A stretch of 64,000 nucleotides of DNA from an uncultured Lentisphaeria bacterium (GTDB lineage Bacteria; Verrucomicrobiota; Lentisphaeria; Oligosphaerales; Oligosphaeraceae): positions 4,706 through 68,705 of the forward strand of contig CAKUJM010000009.1 in the NCBI GenBank assembly GCA_934661755.1. Direction: 5' to 3'. The first letter of the stretch is position 1, and every line of letters begins with the position of its first letter. The notes under the pieces are model-generated. The model did no database searches, was not told where the DNA came from, and saw only the letters and a list, made by a program, of their open reading frames with translations. The translations under genes and the position numbers were made by a program. This document shows positions 38,137 to 47,334 of this stretch, piece after piece.

Positions 38137-38209
38137 ATCTCTCCTGCCGCCTGCCTTCCCAGCCCCGGCTGCCGCCGCCATCCGCACCTCCGAATTTCCC
38201 CATCCCCTC

Positions 38210-40843
38210 ATGAGATGCCTTTTCACCACATTGCTTTTGGCCCTGGCCATCCCGATGCTGGCCGCGGATCCGGACGCCCCCGCAGTGGCCGCGGGCGGCG
38301 CGGAGGCCTTCCCCGTGCAGCCGGAAAGCCGTCAAGGCGCGCTTGAGCGCGAATGCGAATACGGCGATCACGCCATGGACATGGGCAACTACCGGCTGGC
38401 GGCAGAGTATTTCCGGCGGGCCGATGGCATGATCGACGCCGCCCATCCCGAGGCCGGCCAGATCCGGTTGCGGCTGGCCCAGTCGCTGCTGGCCGACGGG
38501 CAATATGACGAGGCCGCCCGCCAGGTGGCCGACTTCATGCTCCGGCGCCGCCCGGACGTCCCCGCCGCCATCCTCGACAAGCTGCAATTATGCGCTGCGG
38601 AAGCGCAATTGCGCTTGAAGGCGCTGGACGACGCCATGCGCCGGCTGCTGGAGCTGTCCCGCAACGCCAGCGACCCCCAGGTGCGCCATCGCGCTTTGTG
38701 CCTGCTGGCGGATTGCTACATCATCAAGCAGGAATGGAGCAAGGCGGTGGAGCTGCTGGAGTCCCGCCGCAAGAGCTACACCAAATGGGATCACCAGCGC
38801 AACGAATGGCAGCTGGAGCTGTCAAAGGCCCAGATCATGGCCAAGAAATTCACCGAGGCGCGCCTGGGGCTGCAATCGCTGCTTGAAGAGGGGAGGATCG
38901 AGGGGCAGTCGCGGCTGCTGGTGCAGCTGCAGCTGGTGCAGGCGCTTTGCGGCGAGGGCAATCCCGGCGAGGCGATGAAGCTCTTCGGGGAAATCAAGGA
39001 ATGCTGCCCCCGGCATCCGGATGCCGTCTGGCAGGCGACCTTGGAGCAGCTATGCCGCGCAATCAAGGACGCCCCCGCCCAGTCCGTGGAGCTGTACCGG
39101 CTTCTGATGCAGGTGGCGGTGGACGATTCGTCGCGCATCAACTACGGGATCGCCCTGGCCGAGAGCCTCCATGCCGGCGGCATGGACACCGAGGCCATGA
39201 AGCTCCTGGCGGAGCTGCTGTCGCAATATCCGCAGAATCCGGCGCATGACGAAATCGCCATCCGGCTGGCGGACTTGAAATTCAGCCATGGCGACTACCG
39301 CGGAGCCGCCGCGCTCTATGCGCCGGTGGCCCGATCCGGACGGCTGGCCGATGGCAGCCGCTACCGCGTGCTGCTCAATCTGGGCAAATGCCATGCCGCG
39401 CTCAAGGAAATGCGCGAGGCCTCCGACTGCTATCGCCGCGCCGGCGAGGACGCCGGAGGCGCCGACGAGGCCGTGAAGGCCTTCCGGATGGCGGCGCAAT
39501 GCGCCGAGGCTGGCGGCGACCGCGAAGGCGCAATCGCCAATTACCGCACCGCCGCCAGGCATGACTCCGAGCCGCTTGGCATTGAGAGCCTGATGGAGTC
39601 CGCGCTGCTGCTGCGGCAAATGGGGCGCACCGCCGAGGCGCTGGCTGAAATCAACCGCTTCATCGCCATCGCCGGAAAGAACGGCAATTCAAGCCGGCTG
39701 CTGCCGGCACGGCTCCAGGGGGCAAACTGGCAGCGCGAACTGGCTGGCAACGACCCCGCGGCGCTCAAGGCCGCCGAGGAGTCGCTTCTGTCAGTGGCCA
39801 AGCAATGCGTCAATGAACCGGAACTGGCATCCAGGGCCTACCTGGAGGCCAGCGCCACCGCCCGGCGGCGCGGCGACCTGGACACCGCCATCGCCATTGT
39901 CGGGGAGTTTCTGCGGCTGCCGCCGCCGCCGGCATTCCTGCCGGAAGCCCGGCGTCTGGCGGTGCTCATGGCCTTCCAGCGCGGCGACGACAATGCCGGT
40001 GCCCTGGCCGAGGAGTATCTTGCCGCCCCCGCCATGGCCGACGGCGACCGCGCGGAAGTCGCCATGCTCTATGCCGACACCCTGGCCGCCCAAGGCAGGA
40101 AAAAGTTCCCCGAGGCCCGGAAATACTACGGCATTGCCGCCAGCGCCGCAAATGGCGCCAGCGCCGCAAATGGCGCCAACGCCGCCGACGCCCGTTTCGA
40201 GCAGGCGAAGCTCTACAGCCTCGGCGGCACCGCGGCGGAGAATGCCGCCGCCGGCAAATTGCTCGACGAGTTGCTTGCGGATCACGACCTGTCCCCGCAG
40301 ATGCGGGTGAAATGCCTGATGCTGCGCGGCGACATCGCCGCCGATGACGGGCGGCTGGACGATGCCGTCAAGGCCGTGGACGATGCGGTGGATGGCGCCG
40401 CCGGCACCTCGCTGGAAAGCGCCGCCCGCGGACGCCTCGCGGAGCTGCTGCTGGCTTGCGGGCGGCCCGAGGATGCATTGCAGGCCATTGACGCGGTCCT
40501 GGGGCACTACGGCGACCTGCCTCCGGCCGTCCAGCAGCACGCGCTGTTCCTCAAGGGCCTGTGCCTGGAAAATGCCGGCCGCACCCTCGAAGCCATCCGG
40601 ATCTACCAGGATTTGTGCTACCGCTACGACGCGATGCGGGAGCGCGGCATCCCCGCGCCATGGAAATACTACAGCCAGGCAGTGTGGAAGCTGGCAGGGC
40701 TGCAGCGCCAGCGCAAGACCGACTCCGCGCTGCGGGAGGCAATCCACCTTCTGGAAAAATACTCCGCCACCGCGTTGCCGCGATCCAGGGAAGCCGCCTC
40801 CTTGTCCAAGCAGCTGCGGCTCGAACTGCGTTCCGGGGATTGA
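38210..40843 (+). CDS. Exported TPR-repeat protein (877 aa)
   Basis: A signal peptide (MRCLFTTLLLALAIPMLA) precedes a chain of helical tetratricopeptide-type repeats over about residues 40-860 (for example YRLAAEYFRRADGMIDAAHP, EAMKLLAELLSQYPQNP). An Ala/Asn-rich insertion with three copies of the type GASAANGANAAD lies near residues 640-660. No catalytic motif is visible. It follows the Mla-type operon by 73 bp and may act in outer-membrane assembly or as a periplasmic scaffold, but no specific role can be given. Confidence 0.75.
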   Translation: MRCLFTTLLLALAIPMLAADPDAPAVAAGGAEAFPVQPESRQGALERECEYGDHAMDMGNYRLAAEYFRRADGMIDAAHPEAGQIRLRLAQSLLADGQYDEAARQVADFMLRRRPDVPAAILDKLQLCAAEAQLRLKALDDAMRRLLELSRNASDPQVRHRALCLLADCYIIKQEWSKAVELLESRRKSYTKWDHQRNEWQLELSKAQIMAKKFTEARLGLQSLLEEGRIEGQSRLLVQLQLVQALCGEGNPGEAMKLFGEIKECCPRHPDAVWQATLEQLCRAIKDAPAQSVELYRLLMQVAVDDSSRINYGIALAESLHAGGMDTEAMKLLAELLSQYPQNPAHDEIAIRLADLKFSHGDYRGAAALYAPVARSGRLADGSRYRVLLNLGKCHAALKEMREASDCYRRAGEDAGGADEAVKAFRMAAQCAEAGGDREGAIANYRTAARHDSEPLGIESLMESALLLRQMGRTAEALAEINRFIAIAGKNGNSSRLLPARLQGANWQRELAGNDPAALKAAEESLLSVAKQCVNEPELASRAYLEASATARRRGDLDTAIAIVGEFLRLPPPPAFLPEARRLAVLMAFQRGDDNAGALAEEYLAAPAMADGDRAEVAMLYADTLAAQGRKKFPEARKYYGIAASAANGASAANGANAADARFEQAKLYSLGGTAAENAAAGKLLDELLADHDLSPQMRVKCLMLRGDIAADDGRLDDAVKAVDDAVDGAAGTSLESAARGRLAELLLACGRPEDALQAIDAVLGHYGDLPPAVQQHALFLKGLCLENAGRTLEAIRIYQDLCYRYDAMRERGIPAPWKYYSQAVWKLAGLQRQRKTDSALREAIHLLEKYSATALPRSREAASLSKQLRLELRSGD

Positions 40844-40937
40844 CCATTCGCACCTCACCACCATAGCCGCTCACCCCTCACCACGATGTCCGCCCGGATG
40901 ACCTTCCGCCCGGACATGAACTCCCTGAAATCAAAAG

Positions 40938-41915
40938 ATGAAGGCATTTCTCCACATGATGGCAGCCGCGGCCATTTTGGCGGCCGGGGCATCATCCCCT
41001 GCGGCGCCGCCCCCTTCCCTGCAGGAAGGACGGGTGCTGGCGATCGCCGGCGACAGGACGATCACCTCCTATGACGTGCAGCAGGCGGCCGCCCGGATGC
41101 TGCCGCAGCTGGAGCAGCAGTTCCCCCGCGAGGAGGAGCTGCAGGCCGCATACCGGAAGCTCCAGTCCGAGATCCTGGAACGGATGATCGACGAGGAGCT
41201 GGTCTATCTGGATTTCGTGGCGCTCAAGGGGAAGATCCCCCCCAAGTACCTCCAGGACCGCATCGACCGCATTGTCTATGAGCAGGCCAACGGCAACGAG
41301 GAGCTCTTCCGGGAAATGCTCCACCGTGACAACATGACCTGGAAGGAGTTCAAGGACCGGATCTTCCGCCAGCTGGCCGCCGAGATGCTCACCTACGACC
41401 GCACCCGCCGGAACCTCACGGTCCCGGACGCGCAGATCCGCGACTACTTTGCGTCGCACCGCGCGGATTTCGACGAGCCGTACAGTTACCTGGTGCAGGT
41501 GATCATGCTCCGCAAGGATGGCAAATACGCCGATGACCTCCCCGGCACCATCGCCCGGATCCGCCAGGAATACACCGGCGGCGCCGACTTTGGCCAGCTG
41601 GCAAAACGCTACTCCGAGGGCATGAACGCGGAAAATGGCGGATCGCTGGGATGGCAGACCGCCCTGGCGCCCAAATTGCAGCCGGTGGCCGAGCGGCTCT
41701 CCCCCGGCGAGCTGTACGGCCAGGAGCTGGACATGGGCAGCATCTATCTGGTGCGGCTGGCGGACCGGCGCGGCGGCCAGGCCAATGAGCTCACCCCGGA
41801 AATCGCCGCCAAAATCCGCAGAATCCTGGAGGAACGCGAAGCCGCACGGCGATACGACGAATACATCCGCAAACTCTACCAGAAATACCCCGTCCGCCGA
41901 TTCGACCGCAATTGA
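40938..41915 (+). CDS. SurA/PpiD-like periplasmic chaperone with parvulin domain
   Basis: 325 residues with a signal peptide (HMMAAAAILAAGASSPAA). The N-terminal SurA-type helical domain (about 30-170, RVLAIAGDRTITSYDVQQAAA) is followed by a parvulin-like PPIase region (about 180-280) with LAKRYSEGMNAENGGSLGW, the conserved parvulin stretch. It would assist folding of outer-membrane proteins. It is the last gene before the glycan cluster, from which it is separated by a 34-bp gap. Confidence 0.83.
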   Translation: MKAFLHMMAAAAILAAGASSPAAPPPSLQEGRVLAIAGDRTITSYDVQQAAARMLPQLEQQFPREEELQAAYRKLQSEILERMIDEELVYLDFVALKGKIPPKYLQDRIDRIVYEQANGNEELFREMLHRDNMTWKEFKDRIFRQLAAEMLTYDRTRRNLTVPDAQIRDYFASHRADFDEPYSYLVQVIMLRKDGKYADDLPGTIARIRQEYTGGADFGQLAKRYSEGMNAENGGSLGWQTALAPKLQPVAERLSPGELYGQELDMGSIYLVRLADRRGGQANELTPEIAAKIRRILEEREAARRYDEYIRKLYQKYPVRRFDRN

Positions 41916-41949
41916 GATGGCTGCCGGGTGATGACCGCCTTTTCCCATT

Positions 41950-43116
41950 GTGACCGAGATATTCCTGTTCATTGACGCCCTGGGGTGGAGGATCGCCGGC
42001 GAACACCATTTCCTCCTGGCGGAGCTGCCATGCCGCCAGGCGCTGGAGATGCAGTTCGGATACTCCTGCGCCGCCATCCCCACCCTGCTGTCAGGGCAGA
42101 AGCCGGCGGTGCACGGGCACCTGTCGCTGTTCCGGTTCGCCCCGGAAGCTTCGCCCTTCCGCACAATCGCCCGGCTGGCGCCGCTGCTCAAGCCCGATTG
42201 GCTGTGGAGCCGCGGGCGTGTCCGCAACCAGCTCTCCAAATGGCTTAAGCGCCATCACGGCTTCACCGGGTACTTCCAGATCTACAACCTGCCCTTCCGC
42301 AAGCTGGGCATGATGGACTGTTGCGAAAAGCAGAACCTCTTTGTCCGCAATGGCATGGCCCCGGAAGAAAACCTCTGCGACCTGCTGGAGGCCTCGGGAC
42401 TGCCATACCATATCTCCGACTGGCATCTGCGCGACGAGGAAAACTTCCGCGCCGGCATGGACGCCATCCGCGGCGGCGCCAAATTCCTGTTCCTCTATGC
42501 CGCCGAACTGGATGCCGTGCTTCATCGGCATGTCCGCCACCAGGAAGCCATCGCGGAGAAGCTACGCTGGTACGAGGGCCAGGTCCGTGCCCTGATGGCC
42601 TTCGCGCAGTCGCATTGCGGCGACTTCCGCCTCACGGTGGTCTCCGACCATGGCATGACTGCGTTCAGCCATGCCGTCAATCCCGCCGCCGCCATCGACG
42701 CCACCGGCCTGCGCTTCGGCGAAGACTACGGCGCCTGCTTCGACTCCACCATGGCGCGCTTCTATTATCTGAAGCCCAATGCCGAAAAGTTGATCCGCCA
42801 GGCCATGCGGCGCTTCGACGGCGACGGCCACTTCCTTTCCCGGGAAGAGGAGTCCCGCTACGGCATCCTCCGCGAAGACCGGCTCTTCGGCGATGCGATC
42901 TTCCTGGTCCGGCCCGGCGTGCAGATCGTCCCCTCGGACATGGCGTCGAAGCCCCTCGACGGCATGCATGGATACGCTCCGGATGACGGCGATTCCGTGG
43001 CGTCGCTGCTGTCTACCGCGCCCATCCCGGAAGACGTCCGCCAGCTGGCGGATGTCTTCGGCCTGATGAAGGCCCGCGCCGGACGGCTGGCGGCCTCGCC
43101 GGGAGGCGGCACATGA
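41950..43116 (+). CDS. Alkaline-phosphatase-superfamily phosphodiesterase-like protein
   Basis: 388 residues from a GTG start. Metal-binding motifs of the type I phosphodiesterase/nucleotide pyrophosphatase family are FIDALGW (first Asp), AIPTLLSGQKPAVHGH (nucleophile Thr region and His), VVSDHGM (Asp-His) and DGMHGY (His). It has no signal peptide and would act in the cytosol. Heading a run with a flippase and two glycosyltransferases, it may act on a nucleotide- or phospholipid-linked sugar intermediate. Its stop overlaps the flippase start by four bases. Confidence 0.72.
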   Translation: MTEIFLFIDALGWRIAGEHHFLLAELPCRQALEMQFGYSCAAIPTLLSGQKPAVHGHLSLFRFAPEASPFRTIARLAPLLKPDWLWSRGRVRNQLSKWLKRHHGFTGYFQIYNLPFRKLGMMDCCEKQNLFVRNGMAPEENLCDLLEASGLPYHISDWHLRDEENFRAGMDAIRGGAKFLFLYAAELDAVLHRHVRHQEAIAEKLRWYEGQVRALMAFAQSHCGDFRLTVVSDHGMTAFSHAVNPAAAIDATGLRFGEDYGACFDSTMARFYYLKPNAEKLIRQAMRRFDGDGHFLSREEESRYGILREDRLFGDAIFLVRPGVQIVPSDMASKPLDGMHGYAPDDGDSVASLLSTAPIPEDVRQLADVFGLMKARAGRLAASPGGGT

Positions 43117-44669
43117 AGATCCCCCTGCTGAAGAACACGGTCACCACCTATCTGGGGATGTTCGTGCGCCTGCTGCAGGGAATCCTGATCACCCGGTGGA
43201 TGATCGGCCTTCTGGGCGACGCCAACTACGGGCTGTGGACGATGCTGTGGTCCTTCTTCGTCTACTCGCTGCTGCTGGATTTCGGCCTCGGCGTCGCCGC
43301 CCAGAAGGCCACCGCCACCGAATTGTGGAAGCGCGACCAGAGAAAGTACAACCTCACCATCTCCACGGTGTTCTTCTTCCATCTGGCGATGTCGGCGGTG
43401 ATTGTCGCCGGGACGATCATCGCCTCCTGCTTTGTCCGGGAGCTCTTCCATCTGCCGCCCGGACAGGACACCGGATACTACCGGCTCTGCTTCCTGGTCT
43501 TCGGCATCGGCTCCGCGGCGCTCTTCCCGATGGGGGTGTTCCCGGAGATGCTGGCCGGATTGCAGAAGCTCTGGCTGTGCAACTACATCGGCATCGCCGC
43601 AAACGCCGCGGAGCTGGCCGGCACCGGCGTGGTGCTGCTGTGCGGCGGCCAGATCATCTCGCTGGTGGCGTTCATCCTGGTCCTGCAGCTGGCCGTCAAG
43701 CTGGCAATGGCAATCTGCGCATGCCGCGCCATCCCCGGCTTCAGGATCATGCCCAAATGGGATCGGGAGGTATTCGGCGAGATTTTCAATTTCAGCGGGA
43801 TGGTCTATATTTCATCGATCGCCAGACTGGCATGGGAACGCGGGTCGGTGCTGTTCATCAGCATCTTCTGCGGCCTGGTGCCGGTGTCGATCTACCAGGT
43901 CGGGGTACGGCTGACGGTGCTCATGAGCCAGTTCACCGGCGCCTACCAGGAAAATGTCGCGCCGCTGACCGCGCTGCTATACGCACGGCAGCGCCGCCGC
44001 CACCTCTCGCGCATAATTCTCAATTCCATGCGCTGGAACAGCTTCCTGGCCACCGGAATGACCTTCGGGATACTGCTTTGCGCCCCGCAGCTGCTGCGGC
44101 TGCTCTTCCGCTACACGGAGAACCTCGGCAGCGCCGTGGCCATCTGCCGCATCACCGCAGTCTCGGTGTGGGCCTGGCTGGTCTACCGCACCGTCCCGGA
44201 AAAATATCTGCTGATGGCGGAAAGACACCGGCTGCTGGCGATGGCGTCAATTGCCGAGGCCGTGATCTTCGTCGCCCTCTCCATCGGCATCCTCTGCGTC
44301 ATGCCGTCGGTATACGTCATCATGTGGACCTCCATTGCCTCCCGGCTGGTCTCCACCTTCGGTTTCATCCTCCCGGCGACAATCCGCGACAACGCGATCC
44401 GGATCCGCCCGCTGCTGTGGCAAACCGCCGCGCTGCCGCTGCTGGCGCTGATCCCCGCCGCCGCCGCCGCCATCCTCGCATGCCACTGCCTGGCGGGCCG
44501 CGCCTCCGACCTGACGCTGGTCGCCGTCACCGCCGCCGTCAGCGCATCGACCTATCTTGCCTGCTCGTACTTTGTCATCTTCGATTCCGGGGAACGCCGG
44601 CGTCTGGCCAGGGCCTTCCGCCGCAGGGCAAACGCCCGCCACACCACTGACCAAGGGAAATCGCCATGA
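43113..44669 (+). CDS. Polysaccharide flippase (MATE/Wzx-like, MurJ-related fold)
   Basis: 518 residues with about 12-14 hydrophobic segments spread over the chain and a charged C-terminal tail (RRLARAFRRRANARH). N-terminal LKNTVTTYLGMFVRLLQGILITRWMIG is typical of polysaccharide biosynthesis exporters. It would flip lipid-linked oligosaccharides across the inner membrane. Start and stop overlap both neighbours by four bases, so it is translated in a coupled operon with the phosphodiesterase-like and STAS genes. Confidence 0.85.
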   Translation: MKIPLLKNTVTTYLGMFVRLLQGILITRWMIGLLGDANYGLWTMLWSFFVYSLLLDFGLGVAAQKATATELWKRDQRKYNLTISTVFFFHLAMSAVIVAGTIIASCFVRELFHLPPGQDTGYYRLCFLVFGIGSAALFPMGVFPEMLAGLQKLWLCNYIGIAANAAELAGTGVVLLCGGQIISLVAFILVLQLAVKLAMAICACRAIPGFRIMPKWDREVFGEIFNFSGMVYISSIARLAWERGSVLFISIFCGLVPVSIYQVGVRLTVLMSQFTGAYQENVAPLTALLYARQRRRHLSRIILNSMRWNSFLATGMTFGILLCAPQLLRLLFRYTENLGSAVAICRITAVSVWAWLVYRTVPEKYLLMAERHRLLAMASIAEAVIFVALSIGILCVMPSVYVIMWTSIASRLVSTFGFILPATIRDNAIRIRPLLWQTAALPLLALIPAAAAAILACHCLAGRASDLTLVAVTAAVSASTYLACSYFVIFDSGERRRLARAFRRRANARHTTDQGKSP

Positions 44670-45013
44670 ACTACGAATTTGAGAACCTCGAAGGCGTGCT
44701 GCTGGTGCGCCTGATTGGACGGCTGGTCGCGGCGTACGCCGATGACTTCCAGCGCCAGGTGCTTGACCACCTCGGCGACCGGAGGAACATTGTGCTGGAC
44801 CTGGGCAGGATGAGCCACATCGACAGCTCGGGGCTTGGCGCGATGGTGTTCCTGCTCCAGAAGGCCGGCACCGACGGCGGCAGCGTCAAGCTGGCCTGCC
44901 TCCAGGACCGTCCGCGGATCATCTTCGAAATCACCAAGGTCTTCCGGGTGTTCGAGATCTTCGACTCCGTGGACGCCGCAGTCAAATCCTTCGAGGAAGA
45001 ACCGCCAAAATAG
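44666..45013 (+). CDS. STAS-domain anti-sigma factor antagonist-like protein
   Basis: 115 residues, a single STAS fold (about 5-105). The phosphorylation-site segment is SHIDSSGLGAMV, with Ser55 matching Ser58 of SpoIIAA, so the switch residue is intact. Such proteins normally bind an anti-sigma kinase and release a sigma factor. No kinase, phosphatase or sigma gene is adjacent. It lies between a flippase (four-base overlap) and a glycosyltransferase (10-base gap), which suggests a role in regulating glycan export. Confidence 0.85.
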   Translation: MNYEFENLEGVLLVRLIGRLVAAYADDFQRQVLDHLGDRRNIVLDLGRMSHIDSSGLGAMVFLLQKAGTDGGSVKLACLQDRPRIIFEITKVFRVFEIFDSVDAAVKSFEEEPPK

Positions 45014-45023
45014 CCGCCAGAGG

Positions 45024-45881
45024 ATGCAATGCCGGGAACTGTCAATTCTGGTTCGCGCCCACAACGACGAGGCTGACATCGGCGACACTGTGTCGGCCAT
45101 CCTCGCCCAGCAGTGCCCCCTGCCATTCACCGTATATTGCTGTGACGACAATTCATCCGACCGCACCGGGCGGATCATCCGCTCCTTTCCGGAGGTGCGG
45201 GTCATCGAGCGCCCGCCGGGGGACTACCTTCCCGGGCGCACCCTCAACCACATGGTGCGGCAATGCGCCGGCCAGATTGTGGTCTTCAACAACGCCGACG
45301 CTGTTCCGCAGGACCGCCACTGGCTTTCCAGCCTCATTGCGCCGCTGCTGACGGACGAGGCCGATGCGGCATATGCCAACCAGCTCCCCCGCCCCAACGC
45401 CCGGTGGCTGGTGCGCAAGGACCATGAGCGCGCCTTCGGGGACGGCCGCGTCAGCGCCAAATGGCGATTCTTCTTTTCGCTGGCCTCCGCCGCCGTCCGC
45501 CGCGAGGATCTGCTGTCCAACCCGTTCGACGAGACCTTCCGTTATTCCGAGGACATCGAATGGGCCCGCCGGCGGCCGATCCGGATCAAATACGTCCCCG
45601 CCGCACGCGTCTGCCATTCGCACGACTACACTGCGCGCCAGCTGCGGAAGCGCTTCTATGGCGAGGGCTATGCGGAGGCCCGGATCTGCGGCGCCGCGCC
45701 GGGCCTTTGCCGCACCATGATCTCGGTGGTGGCCGAAAGCGCCCGCGACCTGCTCTATATCCTCCGGCATCCCGCCGGCTGGCGCGAACTGCCCGGCGCC
45801 CCCCGGCGGCGCTGGATCCAGCGCTTCGCGGCGCGCCGCGGCGCCCTCGACTGCCTGCACGAGGTGAGCCGCCATCCATGA
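45024..45881 (+). CDS. Glycosyltransferase family 2
   Basis: 285 residues from ATG 45024. The GT-A fold begins ELSILVRAHNDEADIGDTV and DDNSSDRTGRII, the first part of the GT2 nucleotide-sugar site. VFNNADAVPQDRHWLSSL holds the DxD-like metal site, and the later SEDIEWARR matches the acceptor ED motif (ED-x-x-x-x). It is cytosolic or peripheral to the membrane. Its stop overlaps the next GT gene (ATGA). Confidence 0.87.
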   Translation: MQCRELSILVRAHNDEADIGDTVSAILAQQCPLPFTVYCCDDNSSDRTGRIIRSFPEVRVIERPPGDYLPGRTLNHMVRQCAGQIVVFNNADAVPQDRHWLSSLIAPLLTDEADAAYANQLPRPNARWLVRKDHERAFGDGRVSAKWRFFFSLASAAVRREDLLSNPFDETFRYSEDIEWARRRPIRIKYVPAARVCHSHDYTARQLRKRFYGEGYAEARICGAAPGLCRTMISVVAESARDLLYILRHPAGWRELPGAPRRRWIQRFAARRGALDCLHEVSRHP

Positions 45882-47101
45882 GACTGCGCATCGCCCATGT
45901 CGTGCGGCGCTTCGTCTTCTCCGAATGGGGCGGCACTGAGAACGTCGTCTGGAACACCGCCCTCAACCAGCTGGAAATGGGGATGGCTCCGGAGATCCTG
46001 GCGACCTGCGCACTGGATCATCCCGGAAGGGAGGTGCGCCAGGGCATCCCCATCCGGCGCTTCCCGTATCATTATCCCTACTTCCCAATGCCTCCGGCCG
46101 ACCGACTGGCATTGGACAAGAAAGGCGGCAATCCCTGGAGCCGCCAGCTCTTTGCGGCGCTGCGCGCCGGGCAATACGACCTCGTCCACATCCATTGCGG
46201 CGGACGGCTGGCCGCCACCTGCTGCAGAATCGCCCGCCAAATGGGCATCCCCGCCATTATCACCCTCCATGGCGGCGCCGCCGCCGTCCCGCCGGCGGAA
46301 ATGGCGGAGATGCTCCGCCCGGTGCGCCATAAGCTCAACTACGGGCGCGCCATCGACCTGCTTCACGGCATCCCCCGCGACCCGCTGGCGGAGGCCACGG
46401 CGTTGATCTGCATCAGCCGCGAAGAGCAGTCGCGGCTCAAAAGGCCATATCCCGGAATTGCGGTGCATTACCTGCCCAACGGCATTGCCCCCGGACGATT
46501 CCGGGAGGCCAGCTCCGTGGATATCCGGCAGGCATGCCAGATCCCCGCCGGGCGGAGAATTCTCCTCTGCATCTCGCGCATCGACTATCAGAAGAACCAG
46601 AAGCTGCTGCTGGAGGTGCTGCGTCATGACCCCGGCGCCCACCTGCTGCTGATCGGGCCAGTCACCGCTCAATGGTACCATGACGAGATCCTGGCCGACG
46701 CCAGACGGGACGGATTGCTGGAGCGCCTCACGCTGATCCCCGGCGTCCCCCCGGAATCGCCGCTGATCAACGCCGCACTCCATGCCGCCACCGCCTTCGC
46801 CCTGCCCTCGCGCCACGAGCCATTCGGCATCGCCGCCCTGGAGGCGTGGGCTGGCGGCACGCCGCTGCTGGCCGCCGCCGTCGGCGGACTCAAGGACCTG
46901 GTGCAGGACGGCGTCAACGGGCTGCTCTTCTCCCCCGACGACCCGCAGATGCTGCTCTGCGCCTGGCGGCGCCTGCAGGATGATCCCGCACTGCGGCGGA
47001 ACATCACCGCCAACGCCAGTGCCGAAGTGGAAAAATACACCTGGCCAGCCATCGTCAGCCGCCTGGACGAGATCTACCAGGACGCGCTTGCAAGGCGATA
47101 G
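45878..47101 (+). CDS. Glycosyltransferase family 4 (GT-B fold)
   Basis: 407 residues. The N-terminal acceptor domain starts HVVRRFVFSEWGGTENVVWNTA; the C-terminal donor domain has LNGIAP-like LPNGIAPGRF, LCISRIDYQKNQKLLLE and the EX7E-type segment SRHEPFGIAALEAWAGGTPL. This is the usual order for GT4 mannosyl-, glucosyl- or galactosyltransferases. Donor and acceptor are unknown. Last gene of the glycan operon, followed by tRNA-Glu. Confidence 0.88.
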   Translation: MRLRIAHVVRRFVFSEWGGTENVVWNTALNQLEMGMAPEILATCALDHPGREVRQGIPIRRFPYHYPYFPMPPADRLALDKKGGNPWSRQLFAALRAGQYDLVHIHCGGRLAATCCRIARQMGIPAIITLHGGAAAVPPAEMAEMLRPVRHKLNYGRAIDLLHGIPRDPLAEATALICISREEQSRLKRPYPGIAVHYLPNGIAPGRFREASSVDIRQACQIPAGRRILLCISRIDYQKNQKLLLEVLRHDPGAHLLLIGPVTAQWYHDEILADARRDGLLERLTLIPGVPPESPLINAALHAATAFALPSRHEPFGIAALEAWAGGTPLLAAAVGGLKDLVQDGVNGLLFSPDDPQMLLCAWRRLQDDPALRRNITANASAEVEKYTWPAIVSRLDEIYQDALARR

Positions 47102-47152
47102 CGCTGGCGCCGTGACGCAAAGCCGCCATTGTGCATTTTCATGCCACGGCGC

Positions 47153-47180
47153 TTGCAAAATGGCGAATGGATATTATCTT
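47153..47180 (+). promoter_or_regulatory. Possible tRNA-Glu promoter
   Basis: TTGCAA at 47153-47158 and TATCTT at 47175-47180 are 16 bp apart, 20 bp before the tRNA. The -10 is imperfect; alternative registers such as TTATCT (47174-47179) exist. Confidence 0.4.
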
Positions 47181-47199
47181 ATGGCGCTTTCCGAAAAGC

Positions 47200-47275
47200 G
47201 TCTCCATCGTCTAGTGGACTAGGACATCAGGTTTTCATCCTGGTAACAGGGGTTCAATTCCCCTTGGAGATGCCA
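47200..47275 (+). tRNA. tRNA-Glu (UUC)
   Basis: A 76-nt cloverleaf: acceptor GTCTCCA pairs with TGGAGAT (one G-U), the D-arm has CTAGTGGACTAG, and the anticodon stem is CAGG/CCTG with loop TTTTCAT (anticodon TTC). The T-arm is AGGGG-TTCAATT-CCCCT, discriminator G, and CCA is encoded. The sequence matches bacterial tRNA-Glu closely. Upstream, TTGCAA (47153-47158) and TATCTT (47175-47180) are a possible promoter. Confidence 0.95.
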
Positions 47276-47298
47276 ATCTCCATGTTCCTCCTTTTTTA

Positions 47299-47331
47299 CC
47301 TCCATGCCCGTTCTGCATGGAGGTTTTTTTT
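47299..47331 (+). terminator. Strong intrinsic terminator after tRNA-Glu
   Basis: A perfect 9-bp stem CCTCCATGC/GCATGGAGG with the 7-base loop CCGTTCT is followed by eight T. It ends the tRNA transcript. Its right flank abuts the stop of the convergent TonB-like gene at 47335. Confidence 0.9.
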
Positions 47332-47334
47332 ATT

